From: a virus
DNA length: 58,600 nt
Reading direction: 5' to 3' (one strand)
IMG/VR virus record: IMGVR_UViG_3300030104_000844
Span: 1-58,600 of that record
The notes under the pieces were generated by a model. That model made no database searches, was not told the DNA's origin, and saw only the letters and a program-made list of their open reading frames with translations. Below, piece by piece: positions 31,884-40,901 of the stretch. A program made the position numbers and the translations under genes. Each line of letters begins with the position of its first letter. Position 1 is the first letter of the stretch.

Positions 31884-33380
31884 TTATATCTGAAAACAGC
31901 GTGTTGTTTTTGGCTCTATTAGATATAAGTTTTCTTTAGCTCTAGTCATACCGACATAGAACACCCTATTTTCATCATCAGGATTTTTCTGATAATTTTT
32001 ATAAACTCTTGTAGTTATATCAGTAAGTAATACAACGTTAGTTGCTTCACCACCTTTTGCTGCATGTATAGTAGATAGCCGTATTCTAGGTTGTTTTGTA
32101 ATTTTTTCTCCTCTACGTAACATAGCCCGTATATAACTTATTTCTTTTGGTCTAAGTAATGTAAATACGTCATACCAATGACCCGTTGGTAAATCTGAGA
32201 ACTGTTCTTGTAATGTATCTATGCTGGGTTTTATAGAAGCCTCTAATAAATCTAACTTTTTATAATCTTTAACCTTTATATATTTCAATATATTCGCACA
32301 CTCTGCTAAAGATATTTGTGCTCCTTTTCTTAATTTTTCCCAATTTATAACAGCTCTTACTTTGCTTTCTGGTAAACTTGTTTTACCTTTAACTTCAAAA
32401 AACCATCCCTCGTTTCTACAATACTCATCTACTTCTTCTAGTAAGTAGTTTGTTCTAGCTAATACTAACCAGTCGCCTTGTTCCATATTTAACAATGTTA
32501 TACTTGGCTCCCATCTTACAAGACCTTGTTGTTTTCTTGGGTGCCACGTTTTATGTATTCGTGAACTAACTTGTGATATACATTTCTTAGCATACTCATG
32601 TACGCTTGCGGGTATTCTATAAGATTGTTCTAGTACCATAGCGTTTTTAGAATTACTTATAAGATAGTCAACGTCAGCACCCGCCCATTTATAGATAGCT
32701 TGATCATCGTCTCCTGCAACATAAATACGTTTTGCTCTTTCTGCTAGTTTACGCACCACCGCCCACTGTATCGGTGATAAATCTTGTGCCTCATCAACAA
32801 ACATAACATCTAGTTTTGGTATAGTTCCTTCGTGTAAAAACTTATGTAACATATCAGTATAGTCAACTAATAATTTATCTTCTTTAAATAACTTTAATCC
32901 TCTTGCATAACGTTCTAATTCAAACCACCCAACAGCTTCGTCTACATCGTGCCATTGTTCTTCTAGCGACACATACCTCATCCTTGCTAAATTTTCTATA
33001 AACGCTAACCTGTCGTCGTGAGTCATAGCGAATAAATGACCTTCTTCTGACTGTGTTCTACCTGTTAGTTTTAAATTTAGTTTCTCGTTTAGTTCTGCTA
33101 TATCTTCTCTACCCATTACATTTTCTCTAGTTAATCCTAGTTGTCTAAACGCTAATGAGTGTAGTGTTCTAAAATAAGGTAATTCTTTATTAGTTATACC
33201 AAACTTTGTCATAGCTCTTTCTTTACCTTCATTTACTGCTTTACGTGTAAAAGTAAAAAAACCTATGTTTGTAGGCTCCGTGCCTGATTCTAATTCTTTT
33301 TCTATAAGCTCTAATAGTGTTGTAGTTTTTCCCGTTCCAGGAGGTCCAAGAATAACTTGTGTATGGTTTGGTAAAGTCAT
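31884..33380 (-). CDS. SF1 DNA helicase (UvrD/Rep-like)
   Basis: The 498-residue enzyme has Walker A LGPPGTGKTT near the N-terminus, IGFFTFTRKAV (motif Ia), MFVDEAQDLSP (motif II), AGDDDQAIYKWAGA (motif III), a motif IV Arg in LEQSYRIP and the C-terminal STIHAAKGGEATNVV and VFYVGMTRAKENLYL. It unwinds duplex DNA 3'-5' in replication or recombination. It is about two-thirds of UvrD length. It overlaps the AlkB-like gene by four bases. Confidence 0.88.
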   Translation of the reverse strand: MTLPNHTQVILGPPGTGKTTTLLELIEKELESGTEPTNIGFFTFTRKAVNEGKERAMTKFGITNKELPYFRTLHSLAFRQLGLTRENVMGREDIAELNEKLNLKLTGRTQSEEGHLFAMTHDDRLAFIENLARMRYVSLEEQWHDVDEAVGWFELERYARGLKLFKEDKLLVDYTDMLHKFLHEGTIPKLDVMFVDEAQDLSPIQWAVVRKLAERAKRIYVAGDDDQAIYKWAGADVDYLISNSKNAMVLEQSYRIPASVHEYAKKCISQVSSRIHKTWHPRKQQGLVRWEPSITLLNMEQGDWLVLARTNYLLEEVDEYCRNEGWFFEVKGKTSLPESKVRAVINWEKLRKGAQISLAECANILKYIKVKDYKKLDLLEASIKPSIDTLQEQFSDLPTGHWYDVFTLLRPKEISYIRAMLRRGEKITKQPRIRLSTIHAAKGGEATNVVLLTDITTRVYKNYQKNPDDENRVFYVGMTRAKENLYLIEPKTTRCFQI

Positions 33381-33964
33381 ATACCTGTTCTAAAAGTTAA
33401 ATTTATTCTCTCTCCTGCACCGATCATATCAGGAACTGCGTGAGTAGATTTCATCTGGCTATGACCATCAAAAATTAATACATCGCCATGATTTAAAATA
33501 TAAGTATCTTCTGTCTTTATAAAATTTTCTGATACTGTGTCTATCTCACTTGTGTTTGTTTTTACTTTAACTGCGTTTTGATAATGTCTCCATGTGAAAA
33601 CTCTAGGTGCTCCAAAAGATATAGAAACAACTAAATCGTCTAGTGTTGGAACAGTATCTGAGTGATGTGGTATACCTTTGCCGTTTGTGCCGTAGTAGCC
33701 ACATAAACAAAAAGAAAATTCAACATCCATGTTATATTCTTTTGACAACATATACTCTGTTAAAGTTTTTATTCTAAAAATAAGGTGATTATCTGACCAC
33801 GGACGTCCTTTATAATTTTTACCTGCGTATGCGAATGTATTGCCGTATCCTGCTGTTTTTCTACCTAAAACTTTATGACCTTTAAACTCTCTTATAGTTG
33901 GCTCGTCCCATTCAGTAATTATTGGGTTTTGGTTTTTAAAATACTCTGGTTTATAATCTATCAT
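33377..33964 (-). CDS. 2-oxoglutarate/Fe(II) dioxygenase, AlkB-like
   Basis: The 195-residue protein has the metal site HSD (H101, D103) in GIPHHSDTVPTL and H175 in MKSTHAVP, plus GERINLTFR with Arg186, Asn188 and Arg192 for 2-oxoglutarate. The GHGDVLIFDG-like strand (actual NHGDVLIFDG) before H175 is the AlkB pattern. It would repair or edit alkylated bases, or hydroxylate a base in phage DNA. It lies in the replication operon, between helicase and prim-pol. Confidence 0.8.
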   Translation of the reverse strand: MIDYKPEYFKNQNPIITEWDEPTIREFKGHKVLGRKTAGYGNTFAYAGKNYKGRPWSDNHLIFRIKTLTEYMLSKEYNMDVEFSFCLCGYYGTNGKGIPHHSDTVPTLDDLVVSISFGAPRVFTWRHYQNAVKVKTNTSEIDTVSENFIKTEDTYILNHGDVLIFDGHSQMKSTHAVPDMIGAGERINLTFRTGI

Positions 33965-35484
33965 ATTTTCATATCATTAAACTCTGGTAAGTCGTGGGGC
34001 TCACTTTGAGTAGTAAATTCGTTTATATGCCATACGTTTACACCTTTGCCTTTTATATTAAAAAAGTATGGCTCTCCTTCTAATTGTTTTAGTTTAGATG
34101 TAAGTTTATTTCTTTGATATTCTTTAAAATTATTTCTATGTAAATAATCCATCAAATCAGCTAGTCTAAAATATGTTTTACCTTTATTAGTCCAAGGTTT
34201 ATGTAATAATAACTCATCTCTTTCTCTAGCAGGTCGTTCAGTACAAAAAGCTTCTAGTAATTCCATAAAGTGTCCTTCAGTAGAACTTTCGGCAGGAACT
34301 TCTACTATGGTAATAACATCTAATAATTGTTGTATTATTTGTCTCCACACATTGTCTTTAACTTTGGGGGGTATTTTATTAAGGGCTTCCATACATTTAC
34401 GTTGAAATCTATTTTGGTTTAATAAGTCATCTGTTTCTAATTCTAATCGACCACCTTCTACATCTAAAAACCATATGGGTGGATCACTATCTTGTTTTGT
34501 TAAATTACTAAATAAAGGTGTACCACCGTTAGCACCAATACCATATTTTCTAGTTCTACATAAAGGACTATTGCAATGACTAGCTATAGGTTGGTCGTTA
34601 CATTTATAAAAATAATCTTTACGTTTAAGTTGTTTAATAACTGTTAAAACTTCTTGTGCTCCTAGTGGTGGTTGCATATATTGTATGTTTATATCTTCTA
34701 ACCTTTTTTCCCAATCGTCTGCAAACTTCTTTCGTAAAAACACACCTACATTAAACAAACCTGAATTACGTGTGCCTTTCGGAAAACCTTGTACTATTAA
34801 ATGTTGTATACACGGAGGTGCTTGATCCAACCATTCTTGTTTTTCGTTAAGGGGACTAGCTTCTAGTTGTTCTAAAAGTTTTGGTGTTATCTGTATTTTA
34901 TCTATATACTCTATAAACTCGTTAGGCGTAAGTGCTTGCCCTTCTTCACCATAAGCGTATCTTGTTGAGTTTTCTCCGCCGAAATAGGGCATATTCAATG
35001 TGCTGCCCCTATCGCCTCTATCTAATAATAGTTTAGTTTGTTTAGGAAATATTTCTGCTTGACCATACCCTATGGCTGCCGCTACTTGTCTAAGTTTTCT
35101 TTGTAACATAGAGGCAGGGATAGGCTCTACTAAGAAAATAAATATATGAGCACCACCGCTTTTGCTTCTACAAAGCACAAGTGGGAGTTTTTGTTGAGCA
35201 AGTCGGATAGCAAGACTTTTTAAATCTAATTGATACTCATCAACATCGATGGCTCCCCACACACAATTATTATCTTCATTAATAGGGACTATCCCTAAAC
35301 TTTGTTGTCCGTTAAGATGTTTAGTCCATAAATCTATAACATCTTTTTCTTCTAAGTTTTTAGAAATGGTAATATTTTTACCACTGGCTTTACCGTCTTC
35401 TCGTGTTTCATTGGTAGATGTAAACGTTCCGTATGCAGAACGTAGTCCTGCATACCGTTTTGCGAACGTTTCAGCTAACGACAT
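33961..35484 (-). CDS. Primase-polymerase of the archaeo-eukaryotic (TOTE-like) type
   Basis: The 507-residue protein has WGAIDVDEYQLD (D80, D82), CRSKSGGAHIFIF (H113) and AEIFPKQ, the three AEP active-site regions. Downstream is a zinc-binding segment FYKCNDQPIASHCNSPLCRT and a PriCT-like helical region, then a C-terminal domain. It would prime DNA synthesis in place of a DnaG/DnaB pair, which this window lacks. It overlaps the AlkB-like gene by four bases. Confidence 0.75.
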   Translation of the reverse strand: MSLAETFAKRYAGLRSAYGTFTSTNETREDGKASGKNITISKNLEEKDVIDLWTKHLNGQQSLGIVPINEDNNCVWGAIDVDEYQLDLKSLAIRLAQQKLPLVLCRSKSGGAHIFIFLVEPIPASMLQRKLRQVAAAIGYGQAEIFPKQTKLLLDRGDRGSTLNMPYFGGENSTRYAYGEEGQALTPNEFIEYIDKIQITPKLLEQLEASPLNEKQEWLDQAPPCIQHLIVQGFPKGTRNSGLFNVGVFLRKKFADDWEKRLEDINIQYMQPPLGAQEVLTVIKQLKRKDYFYKCNDQPIASHCNSPLCRTRKYGIGANGGTPLFSNLTKQDSDPPIWFLDVEGGRLELETDDLLNQNRFQRKCMEALNKIPPKVKDNVWRQIIQQLLDVITIVEVPAESSTEGHFMELLEAFCTERPARERDELLLHKPWTNKGKTYFRLADLMDYLHRNNFKEYQRNKLTSKLKQLEGEPYFFNIKGKGVNVWHINEFTTQSEPHDLPEFNDMKI

Positions 35485-35486
35485 GG

Positions 35487-36251
35487 CTACAGTGTAACTG
35501 TGTCGTTTAACTGTTCTTCTTTAACTTCAACTTCTCCTGATCTAGCGGCAGTCATAAAAGTTTTAGCAACTTGTGCATCTGCTAAAGAAGTCTGACCTTC
35601 TTGGCTTATGCTAAAGCTATTCCATGTGCCTTTATCATTAGATTGCGAAGTAGTAGTGAGTCTATAAGTATAAGCAAACATAGGTGCTTCTACGTGTTGA
35701 CCTTGTGAGTTTTGTACTCTAGCCATTCTCATCATAGTTAACCATTTACGTGCTACACTTAGTTGTGTAGAAGTAAATGCTATAACAGCTTGTTGTGGCT
35801 CTGGATCAAGAACTAACACATAAAACTGTGCAGTCTCTACAATCTCATTACCATCTTTAGTATAGAATCTTCTAGACTCTGGGTCTTTTCTACACTCACT
35901 TAAAATAGAAATATCGTGGTTAGCGTTTACTAAACCACCACCTTTCTCTCTTGGCACCCATTCAATATATTTTTTAATGTAAGCACTAGGAACTAAAACA
36001 ATTCCTTTATCACCTGAATAAACACTGTTAGTAACTGTGTTATAAAGATCACCTGCACTTGCACCTTCTACATATGAGCCACTAGCTTTATTAAGTTGTG
36101 GCGACATGGGTTGTAAAACTCTGATAAAAGGAATCGCAAAATCCTCTACCGTAGTTTCTTCTAATCCAGTTCCTTCCGATAACAAAGTATCATCGAAAGT
36201 TACTACATCGGTTGTAGCTTTTGGAGCTACTTCTTTATTTTCATCAATCAT
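35487..36251 (-). CDS. Replication-cluster protein, possible ssDNA-binding
   Basis: The 254-residue acidic protein has PFIRVLQPMSPQLNK, GDKGIVLVPSAYIKKY and SVARKWLTMMRM, and an acidic C-terminal end. A beta-rich core with an acidic tail beside prim-pol would suit a single-stranded DNA-binding protein, and marine phage homologues are sometimes so labelled. I cannot see an OB-fold signature, so this is an inference from context. Confidence 0.5.
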   Translation of the reverse strand: MIDENKEVAPKATTDVVTFDDTLLSEGTGLEETTVEDFAIPFIRVLQPMSPQLNKASGSYVEGASAGDLYNTVTNSVYSGDKGIVLVPSAYIKKYIEWVPREKGGGLVNANHDISILSECRKDPESRRFYTKDGNEIVETAQFYVLVLDPEPQQAVIAFTSTQLSVARKWLTMMRMARVQNSQGQHVEAPMFAYTYRLTTTSQSNDKGTWNSFSISQEGQTSLADAQVAKTFMTAARSGEVEVKEEQLNDTVTL

Positions 36252-36260
36252 GTTCTACTC

Positions 36261-36830
36261 CTATTTGATGATAGCCTTCGTGCCTATATAGACTCCGAAA
36301 GGCTCAGTTGGTATATCATTCCCCGTCGTTAACTGTTCTTTTACAAAAGCTTTTAACGTAGACGGATGAATACTCTGTTTTACCTCTGGCGATAGACCTC
36401 TAGATTTAAGAGCTAATACTGTTTCATCAACAATAGCACTCTCACCACGACCAAATTTTAAAGAAACTTCATTCTTTATAATTCCTTCATGACCGTTATC
36501 TAAAAGCCATTGGTAAGCTTGTTGTTGGTTTGCCTTAGAAATATGAGCGGCATAGAACTCATTAATAGATATCTTTTCTCCTGTAGATAAAGTTATCTGT
36601 GTAAGTCCTGCTGCTGACATAGCGTCAGGTAGCTCTTGTTCTTGGGTTAAACGCAACTCTTCTTTTTTAGCTTTTAACATATCCTCTAACCCTGAAACTT
36701 CGTTTGCAAGGTCTAATTGTTTTTGAGCTAAACTAGAAACTGTAGCTAATTCATTGTCGGTAACTTCACTATCCCATGAATCTGGTTTAGTATTACCAAC
36801 AAGTTCTTCAAAAGTAGGTTTTTCACTCAT
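36261..36830 (-). CDS. Conserved podovirus protein, unknown
   Basis: The 189-residue protein has a coiled-coil first half (ANEVSGLEDMLKAKKEELRL) and a C-terminal segment HPSTLKAFVKEQLTTGNDIP followed by FGVYIGTKAIIK. This 'STLKAFVxEQL...FGVY' module recurs beside replication genes in podoviruses, with no settled function in my memory. Overlaps its upstream gene by eight bases. Confidence 0.65.
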   Translation of the reverse strand: MSEKPTFEELVGNTKPDSWDSEVTDNELATVSSLAQKQLDLANEVSGLEDMLKAKKEELRLTQEQELPDAMSAAGLTQITLSTGEKISINEFYAAHISKANQQQAYQWLLDNGHEGIIKNEVSLKFGRGESAIVDETVLALKSRGLSPEVKQSIHPSTLKAFVKEQLTTGNDIPTEPFGVYIGTKAIIK

Positions 36831-37149
36831 TTAGTTCTCCTTTCTGATGTATATCTATTTCTACAGGATAATACAAGCCTTCTTGTTTATCCCACTTTAA
36901 TATACTATATTTACCTCGATTAAAAAATGCAGCTAAGGAACACGCTACGCCAATAGCCGCAGGGTCTCCTATCAACAATAAGTAATCGCCCTCTTTATAG
37001 TCTTGTAGTAGTTTTTTCATTCTACGAACAGAAGGTCCAGAGCTTAACATGATTTGTGTATTAGAAGGTAACAGAACTTCAAAATCGCCATACTGTCTAG
37101 CACCTGCGATGTTTCGTCCTGGAACTTCTTGAACAACATATACTGTCAT
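36823..37149 (-). CDS. Small early protein, unknown
   Basis: The 108-residue protein has VYVVQEVPGRNIAGARQYGD and 'GDYLLLIGDPAAIGVACSLAA'-type hydrophobic helix, then a short beta end. The helix may be buried rather than transmembrane. It is first in the prim-pol operon behind the promoter at 37180-37208. Known as a conserved marine phage protein of unknown role. Confidence 0.6.
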   Translation of the reverse strand: MTVYVVQEVPGRNIAGARQYGDFEVLLPSNTQIMLSSGPSVRRMKKLLQDYKEGDYLLLIGDPAAIGVACSLAAFFNRGKYSILKWDKQEGLYYPVEIDIHQKGELNE

Positions 37150-37179
37150 TTTTTTCTCCTTTCTTATTTCTAGGCTATT

Positions 37180-37208
37180 AATATATAGGCGACTAATACC
37201 AAAGTAAA
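37180..37208 (-). promoter_or_regulatory. Early-family promoter for the prim-pol/helicase operon
   Basis: TTTACT at 37203-37208, 17-base spacer, TATATT at 37180-37185. It faces away from the plus-strand helicase in the gap 37150-37398. The rest of the gap is AT-rich without a gene; no clear plus-strand promoter was found. Confidence 0.7.
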
Positions 37209-37398
37209 GCTATTAGTATTATTTATTTTAAAAATATTTTATTTTATATAAAAAATTTTTTAAGATTTACTAATATCGTTAATATTTTAATAGATTCTGT
37301 GGATTACCCTCTACTAATCGGATAAGAAGATTATTATTTTGGGCTATATTTTCTATTAGATATAGATTATATTATTACTTAGAAATTAGAAAGTTAAG

Positions 37399-38847
37399 AT
37401 GGAAATAAATTATAAGTTTAAAACTAAACCATACGCACACCAATTACAAGCGTTAAAGAAATCGTGGAAGAAACACGAATACGCTTATTTTATGGAAATG
37501 GGCACAGGTAAATCTAAAGTATTAATAGATAATATTGCTATTTTATATAATAAAGGTGTTATTAATTCTGCTATTATAATCGCCCCTAAAGGAGTTTATA
37601 GGAACTGGTTAGAAAAAGAAATACCAGCACATATGCCTGACCACGTAGAATATAAAACGGCTATTTGGAATCCCGCACCTAATAAAAAACAAAAGAAAGA
37701 TTTAGTAGAACTGTTTGACCCGTGTTACGAACTCAAAATACTTATTATTAATGTCGAAGCGTTCAGCACTAAAAAAGGTGTAGCTTATGTTGATAAGTTT
37801 ATTATGGGTAATTTATGTTTGATGGCGGTAGATGAATCTACAACAATAAAAAACCCGAAAGCACAAAGAACTAAAAATTTAATTAAACTAGCGGTAAATA
37901 CAAAGTATCGTAGAATACTTACAGGTTTCCCTGTTACACGCTCACCACTTGATTTATATAGTCAGTGTGCTTTTCTTAATACACACTTGCTTGGATACGG
38001 CTCCTTTTATTCTTTTCAAAATAGATACGCACAAGTTATGAATAGAAAACTAGGAACGCACAGTTTTAGACAAGTAGTAGGTTATCAAAATTTAGAAGAA
38101 TTAACTTCATCTTTAGATAGTTTTTCTTATAGAGTTTTAAAGAAAGAATGTTTAGATTTACCTGATAAAATTTATACAACTCGTGAAGTAGAACTAACAC
38201 CTGAACAAAAGAAAGTTTATAAAGATATTGCAAAGTATGCTATAGCTGAATTAGAATCGAATGAAACAGTAAGTGTAACTTCAATACTTACACAGATACT
38301 TAGATTACATCAAGTTGTTTGTGGTTTCGTAAAACACGATCAAGGGGAAGAAGTTGAAATTAAAAACAATAGGTTAGATGAACTTATAAATATTTTACAA
38401 GAAACACAAGGTAAAACTATTATATGGGCGAACTATCAATACGATATAAAAAGAATATTAAAAACTTTACAAGAATTTACAGGAACGGATAGTGTAGCTA
38501 CTTATTATGGTGAAACACCTGATGAAGAAAGACAAGAAATTATACGTAGGTTTCAAGACCCTAATTCACAACTACAGTATTTGATAAGTAATGTACAAAC
38601 AGGTGGTTACGGTATTACATTAACAGAAGCTAAAAATGTAATTTATTATAGTAATAATTACGATTTAGAAAAACGTTTACAATCTGAAGACCGTGCTCAT
38701 CGTATAGGACAAAGTAATAAAGTTACATATATCGATTTAGTTGCTAAAGGAACAGTTGATGAAAAAATTGTAAAAGCACTTAGAAGTAAACTTAATTTAG
38801 CCCAAGAAGTATTAGGCGACGAAAAATGGAAAGATTGGATTAATTAA
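37399..38847 (+). CDS. SNF2-type SF2 helicase, the only plus-strand gene
   Basis: The 482-residue protein has MGTGKSK (Walker A), 'MAVDEST' in the motif II position, LTGFPVTRSPLD (motif III), IIWANYQYDI, SNVQTGGYGITLTEA and SEDRAHRIGQ (motif VI). This is a SNF2/RapA-like translocase or helicase core without accessory domains. In phages such proteins remodel DNA or replace loaders. It runs against all other genes, and its stop overlaps the stop of 38844-39314 by four bases. AGAAAGTTAAG precedes the ATG. Confidence 0.88.
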   Translation: MEINYKFKTKPYAHQLQALKKSWKKHEYAYFMEMGTGKSKVLIDNIAILYNKGVINSAIIIAPKGVYRNWLEKEIPAHMPDHVEYKTAIWNPAPNKKQKKDLVELFDPCYELKILIINVEAFSTKKGVAYVDKFIMGNLCLMAVDESTTIKNPKAQRTKNLIKLAVNTKYRRILTGFPVTRSPLDLYSQCAFLNTHLLGYGSFYSFQNRYAQVMNRKLGTHSFRQVVGYQNLEELTSSLDSFSYRVLKKECLDLPDKIYTTREVELTPEQKKVYKDIAKYAIAELESNETVSVTSILTQILRLHQVVCGFVKHDQGEEVEIKNNRLDELINILQETQGKTIIWANYQYDIKRILKTLQEFTGTDSVATYYGETPDEERQEIIRRFQDPNSQLQYLISNVQTGGYGITLTEAKNVIYYSNNYDLEKRLQSEDRAHRIGQSNKVTYIDLVAKGTVDEKIVKALRSKLNLAQEVLGDEKWKDWIN

Positions 38848-39314
38848 TTATCTCTTAAATAATTTAATCTGTTTAATGCACTTTGTACATCACCACCTTC
38901 TGGTATTGGTTTAAGACGTCTTCCCGTTTGTGTTTTTGGCTCGTCGTCTTCTGTTACACGTCTTCCTGCTTGTGTTAATGGACCGCCACTTTCCATCATC
39001 TGTGGACGCTGACTACCCTCTATGCTTTGTATTATTATGCCTTTTGCTCCTTCTATAATATTTAGAGCTAGTTGAGGATCACCTTGTGATCTTTGTATAA
39101 CAGCTGAAGCTAAGTTTTGTGCGTCTTGTCCTGCGTCTACAGGCTCAGGTCTTTCTGCTACCATTTCAGGTGCTTGATCTTGCATTAGTTCTGGAGAAGG
39201 TGCTGTTGGCGGCATAGGTGCTGGACCTGCCATAGGTGCTGGACCTGCCATAGGTGCTGCTCCGCCACCTTGTCTAAGTTGATCTAGTTTACTCATTATA
39301 CCTTGTTGCATCAT
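38844..39314 (-). CDS. Low-complexity virion-cluster protein with TQxGRR motifs
   Basis: The 156-residue protein has a Gly/Ala/Pro/Met repeat (GPAPMAGPAPM type), a helical middle, and PLTQAGRRVT followed by KTQTGRRLK. The same TQTGRRVT string occurs in the 1124-residue protein encoded at 40898-44272. It is the end of the internal-virion-like operon and meets the helicase gene tail to tail. Function unknown; possible processing sites. Confidence 0.55.
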   Translation of the reverse strand: MMQQGIMSKLDQLRQGGGAAPMAGPAPMAGPAPMPPTAPSPELMQDQAPEMVAERPEPVDAGQDAQNLASAVIQRSQGDPQLALNIIEGAKGIIIQSIEGSQRPQMMESGGPLTQAGRRVTEDDEPKTQTGRRLKPIPEGGDVQSALNRLNYLRDN

Positions 39315-39317
39315 AGT

Positions 39318-40901
39318 TTATCTCCTTGGCTTGAATGCATTTTGGAATATTCTTGTTGTCATTATATCCCCTTGTTGACTTTGCGGCAACCGCATAATCC
39401 CTTTATTTAAACGCCCACCAAATTTTTTCTCTAAAGGCTCACTAAACAAATAACTCATATCATCTCTTGGGTTTTCAGGCTGTTGAAAAAATATAGGACC
39501 TCCTGGACGAAAAGGTGGGTCTGGTGGTAGTTTATTATGTGATACAACACCATCAACCAAATACGTATGCGTTGATGAAGTAGTAAAGTTATATACTTTT
39601 ACAAAAGCTTCTGAATTTTCTAATTTAGTTACTTCTTCTACACCTTCTTTAGTAATTAATTTATCCCCTACTTGTAAATCTTTTACTTCAATTCCGTACT
39701 CATTGTACACAGTATTTGATAATTTAGGATTATTAGATTTCCAACCTTCTTCCGTTAAAAATGCATGTGCATCTGTAGCTGTTATTCTATCATTTATAGT
39801 CCATAAGTTTCTATTATCTTTTGGTATATCATGTACATAAGAAACTACATCAGAAGCATTGTCTTGTGCTAAAACTATATCACCAACTTTTATATTTTCA
39901 ATAGCTTTTTGCGTACCATTAGCCATATCAACTTTTGTTCCTCTTACAAAACACATAATCGGTGGCTCTGGTCTTGGTGGTCTTGGAGGAAATACAGGAG
40001 TTGGTGGTTTCGGAGGCATAGGAGTTGGTTCTGGTCTTCCATATTTTCCTGGAGCTCTTCCAAAGCTGTCGATAGAAAGTCCTGACGGAAGTTTAAATGC
40101 AGGCACACCACTTTCAAAAGATGTTGGTCGCTCGTAATAACGTCTTTTTTCTTTGCCTACAATAGGACCGCCTCCTGGAGGTGGTGGTGGAGGTGGCGGC
40201 GGTGTTGTCGGTGGCGGCTCAACAGGAGGTGGTGTCGGCTCAGGTGGTGTAAAAACTGGGGGCTCAACTCCTGGAGGTGGTGGCACAGGTCCTCCGTAAT
40301 AAGGTGGTGGTCTATATCCTGGAGGTGGTGTTGGAGTAGGTCCAACAGGAGGCTCTATAGGTGGCTGAAATATTGGATCAAATGGATCTACTGGACCCGC
40401 TCCAGGATCAAGACTAGGACCACCAATAGATGGTGGTGGCTCAGGTTTTTCTGATACAGGCGGGTCAAAAATAGGTACATAAGGGTTTTCTATAGGAGCG
40501 TATGGTGGTGGCATAAATTCTTCAGGAGGTATAAAAGGGGTAGGCTCAATAGGTCCTAGATCATCTGGTGGTGGTATAAATTCTTCGGGAGGTATAAAAG
40601 GTGTAGGCTCAATAGGTCCTAGATCATCTATCGGATTAAAAGGCACACTAAATTCATTAGGCATAGGAGATACTATCATGTCACTTGGGAGTTCTTCAAC
40701 TAAAGGGGATTGCATAAACATAGGGTTATCAGAAAAACCCCCAGTAGACATAAAATCGTTTTCTATTTCTCTAACACGGTTATCTTTAAAATCAGCTACG
40801 TCTGCTTCGTACTGATCTTTTGCTTTATTTCTAGATATATTAGCGTCTCGCCTAGCGTTTGCTAATGAAAGGATACCGTTTCTATTATTTAATAACATCA
40901 T
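39318..40901 (-). CDS. Proline-rich virion-cluster protein with intein-like Hint domain
   Basis: Residues 1-90 are mixed, 92-315 are extremely Pro-rich, including a 21-residue tandem repeat, then a Hint domain runs from Cys317 (MCFVRGTKVDM) to His455-Asn456 (VDGVVSHN). The Hint has GDIVLA, a TATDAHAFL block and a final THTYLVDG strand. The residue after Asn is Lys457, not Cys/Ser/Thr, so splicing is not expected, but self-cleavage at either end is possible, as in bacterial intein-like domains. The C-terminal 70 residues are hydrophilic with a KKFGGRL motif. A virion appendage is inferred from context. Confidence 0.72.
   Translation of the reverse strand: MMLLNNRNGILSLANARRDANISRNKAKDQYEADVADFKDNRVREIENDFMSTGGFSDNPMFMQSPLVEELPSDMIVSPMPNEFSVPFNPIDDLGPIEPTPFIPPEEFIPPPDDLGPIEPTPFIPPEEFMPPPYAPIENPYVPIFDPPVSEKPEPPPSIGGPSLDPGAGPVDPFDPIFQPPIEPPVGPTPTPPPGYRPPPYYGGPVPPPPGVEPPVFTPPEPTPPPVEPPPTTPPPPPPPPPGGGPIVGKEKRRYYERPTSFESGVPAFKLPSGLSIDSFGRAPGKYGRPEPTPMPPKPPTPVFPPRPPRPEPPIMCFVRGTKVDMANGTQKAIENIKVGDIVLAQDNASDVVSYVHDIPKDNRNLWTINDRITATDAHAFLTEEGWKSNNPKLSNTVYNEYGIEVKDLQVGDKLITKEGVEEVTKLENSEAFVKVYNFTTSSTHTYLVDGVVSHNKLPPDPPFRPGGPIFFQQPENPRDDMSYLFSEPLEKKFGGRLNKGIMRLPQSQQGDIMTTRIFQNAFKPRR
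40503..40628 (-). repeat. Two 63-bp tandem repeats in the Pro-rich region
   Basis: Units 40566-40628 and 40503-40565 encode a nearly identical 21-residue block (DDLGPIEPTPFIPPEEF plus IPPP or MPPP). The frame is kept by the 63-base unit length. Confidence 0.85.

Noticed and set aside
26377-38847. Phage RNA polymerase, integrase or repressor
   Set aside because: No product in the window shows single-subunit RNA polymerase, recombinase or CI-type motifs, so host transcription and a lytic cycle are assumed.
40157-40345. His/Leu-rich 62-residue minus frame
   Set aside because: Frame-shifted reading of the proline-rich coding DNA of 39318-40901.
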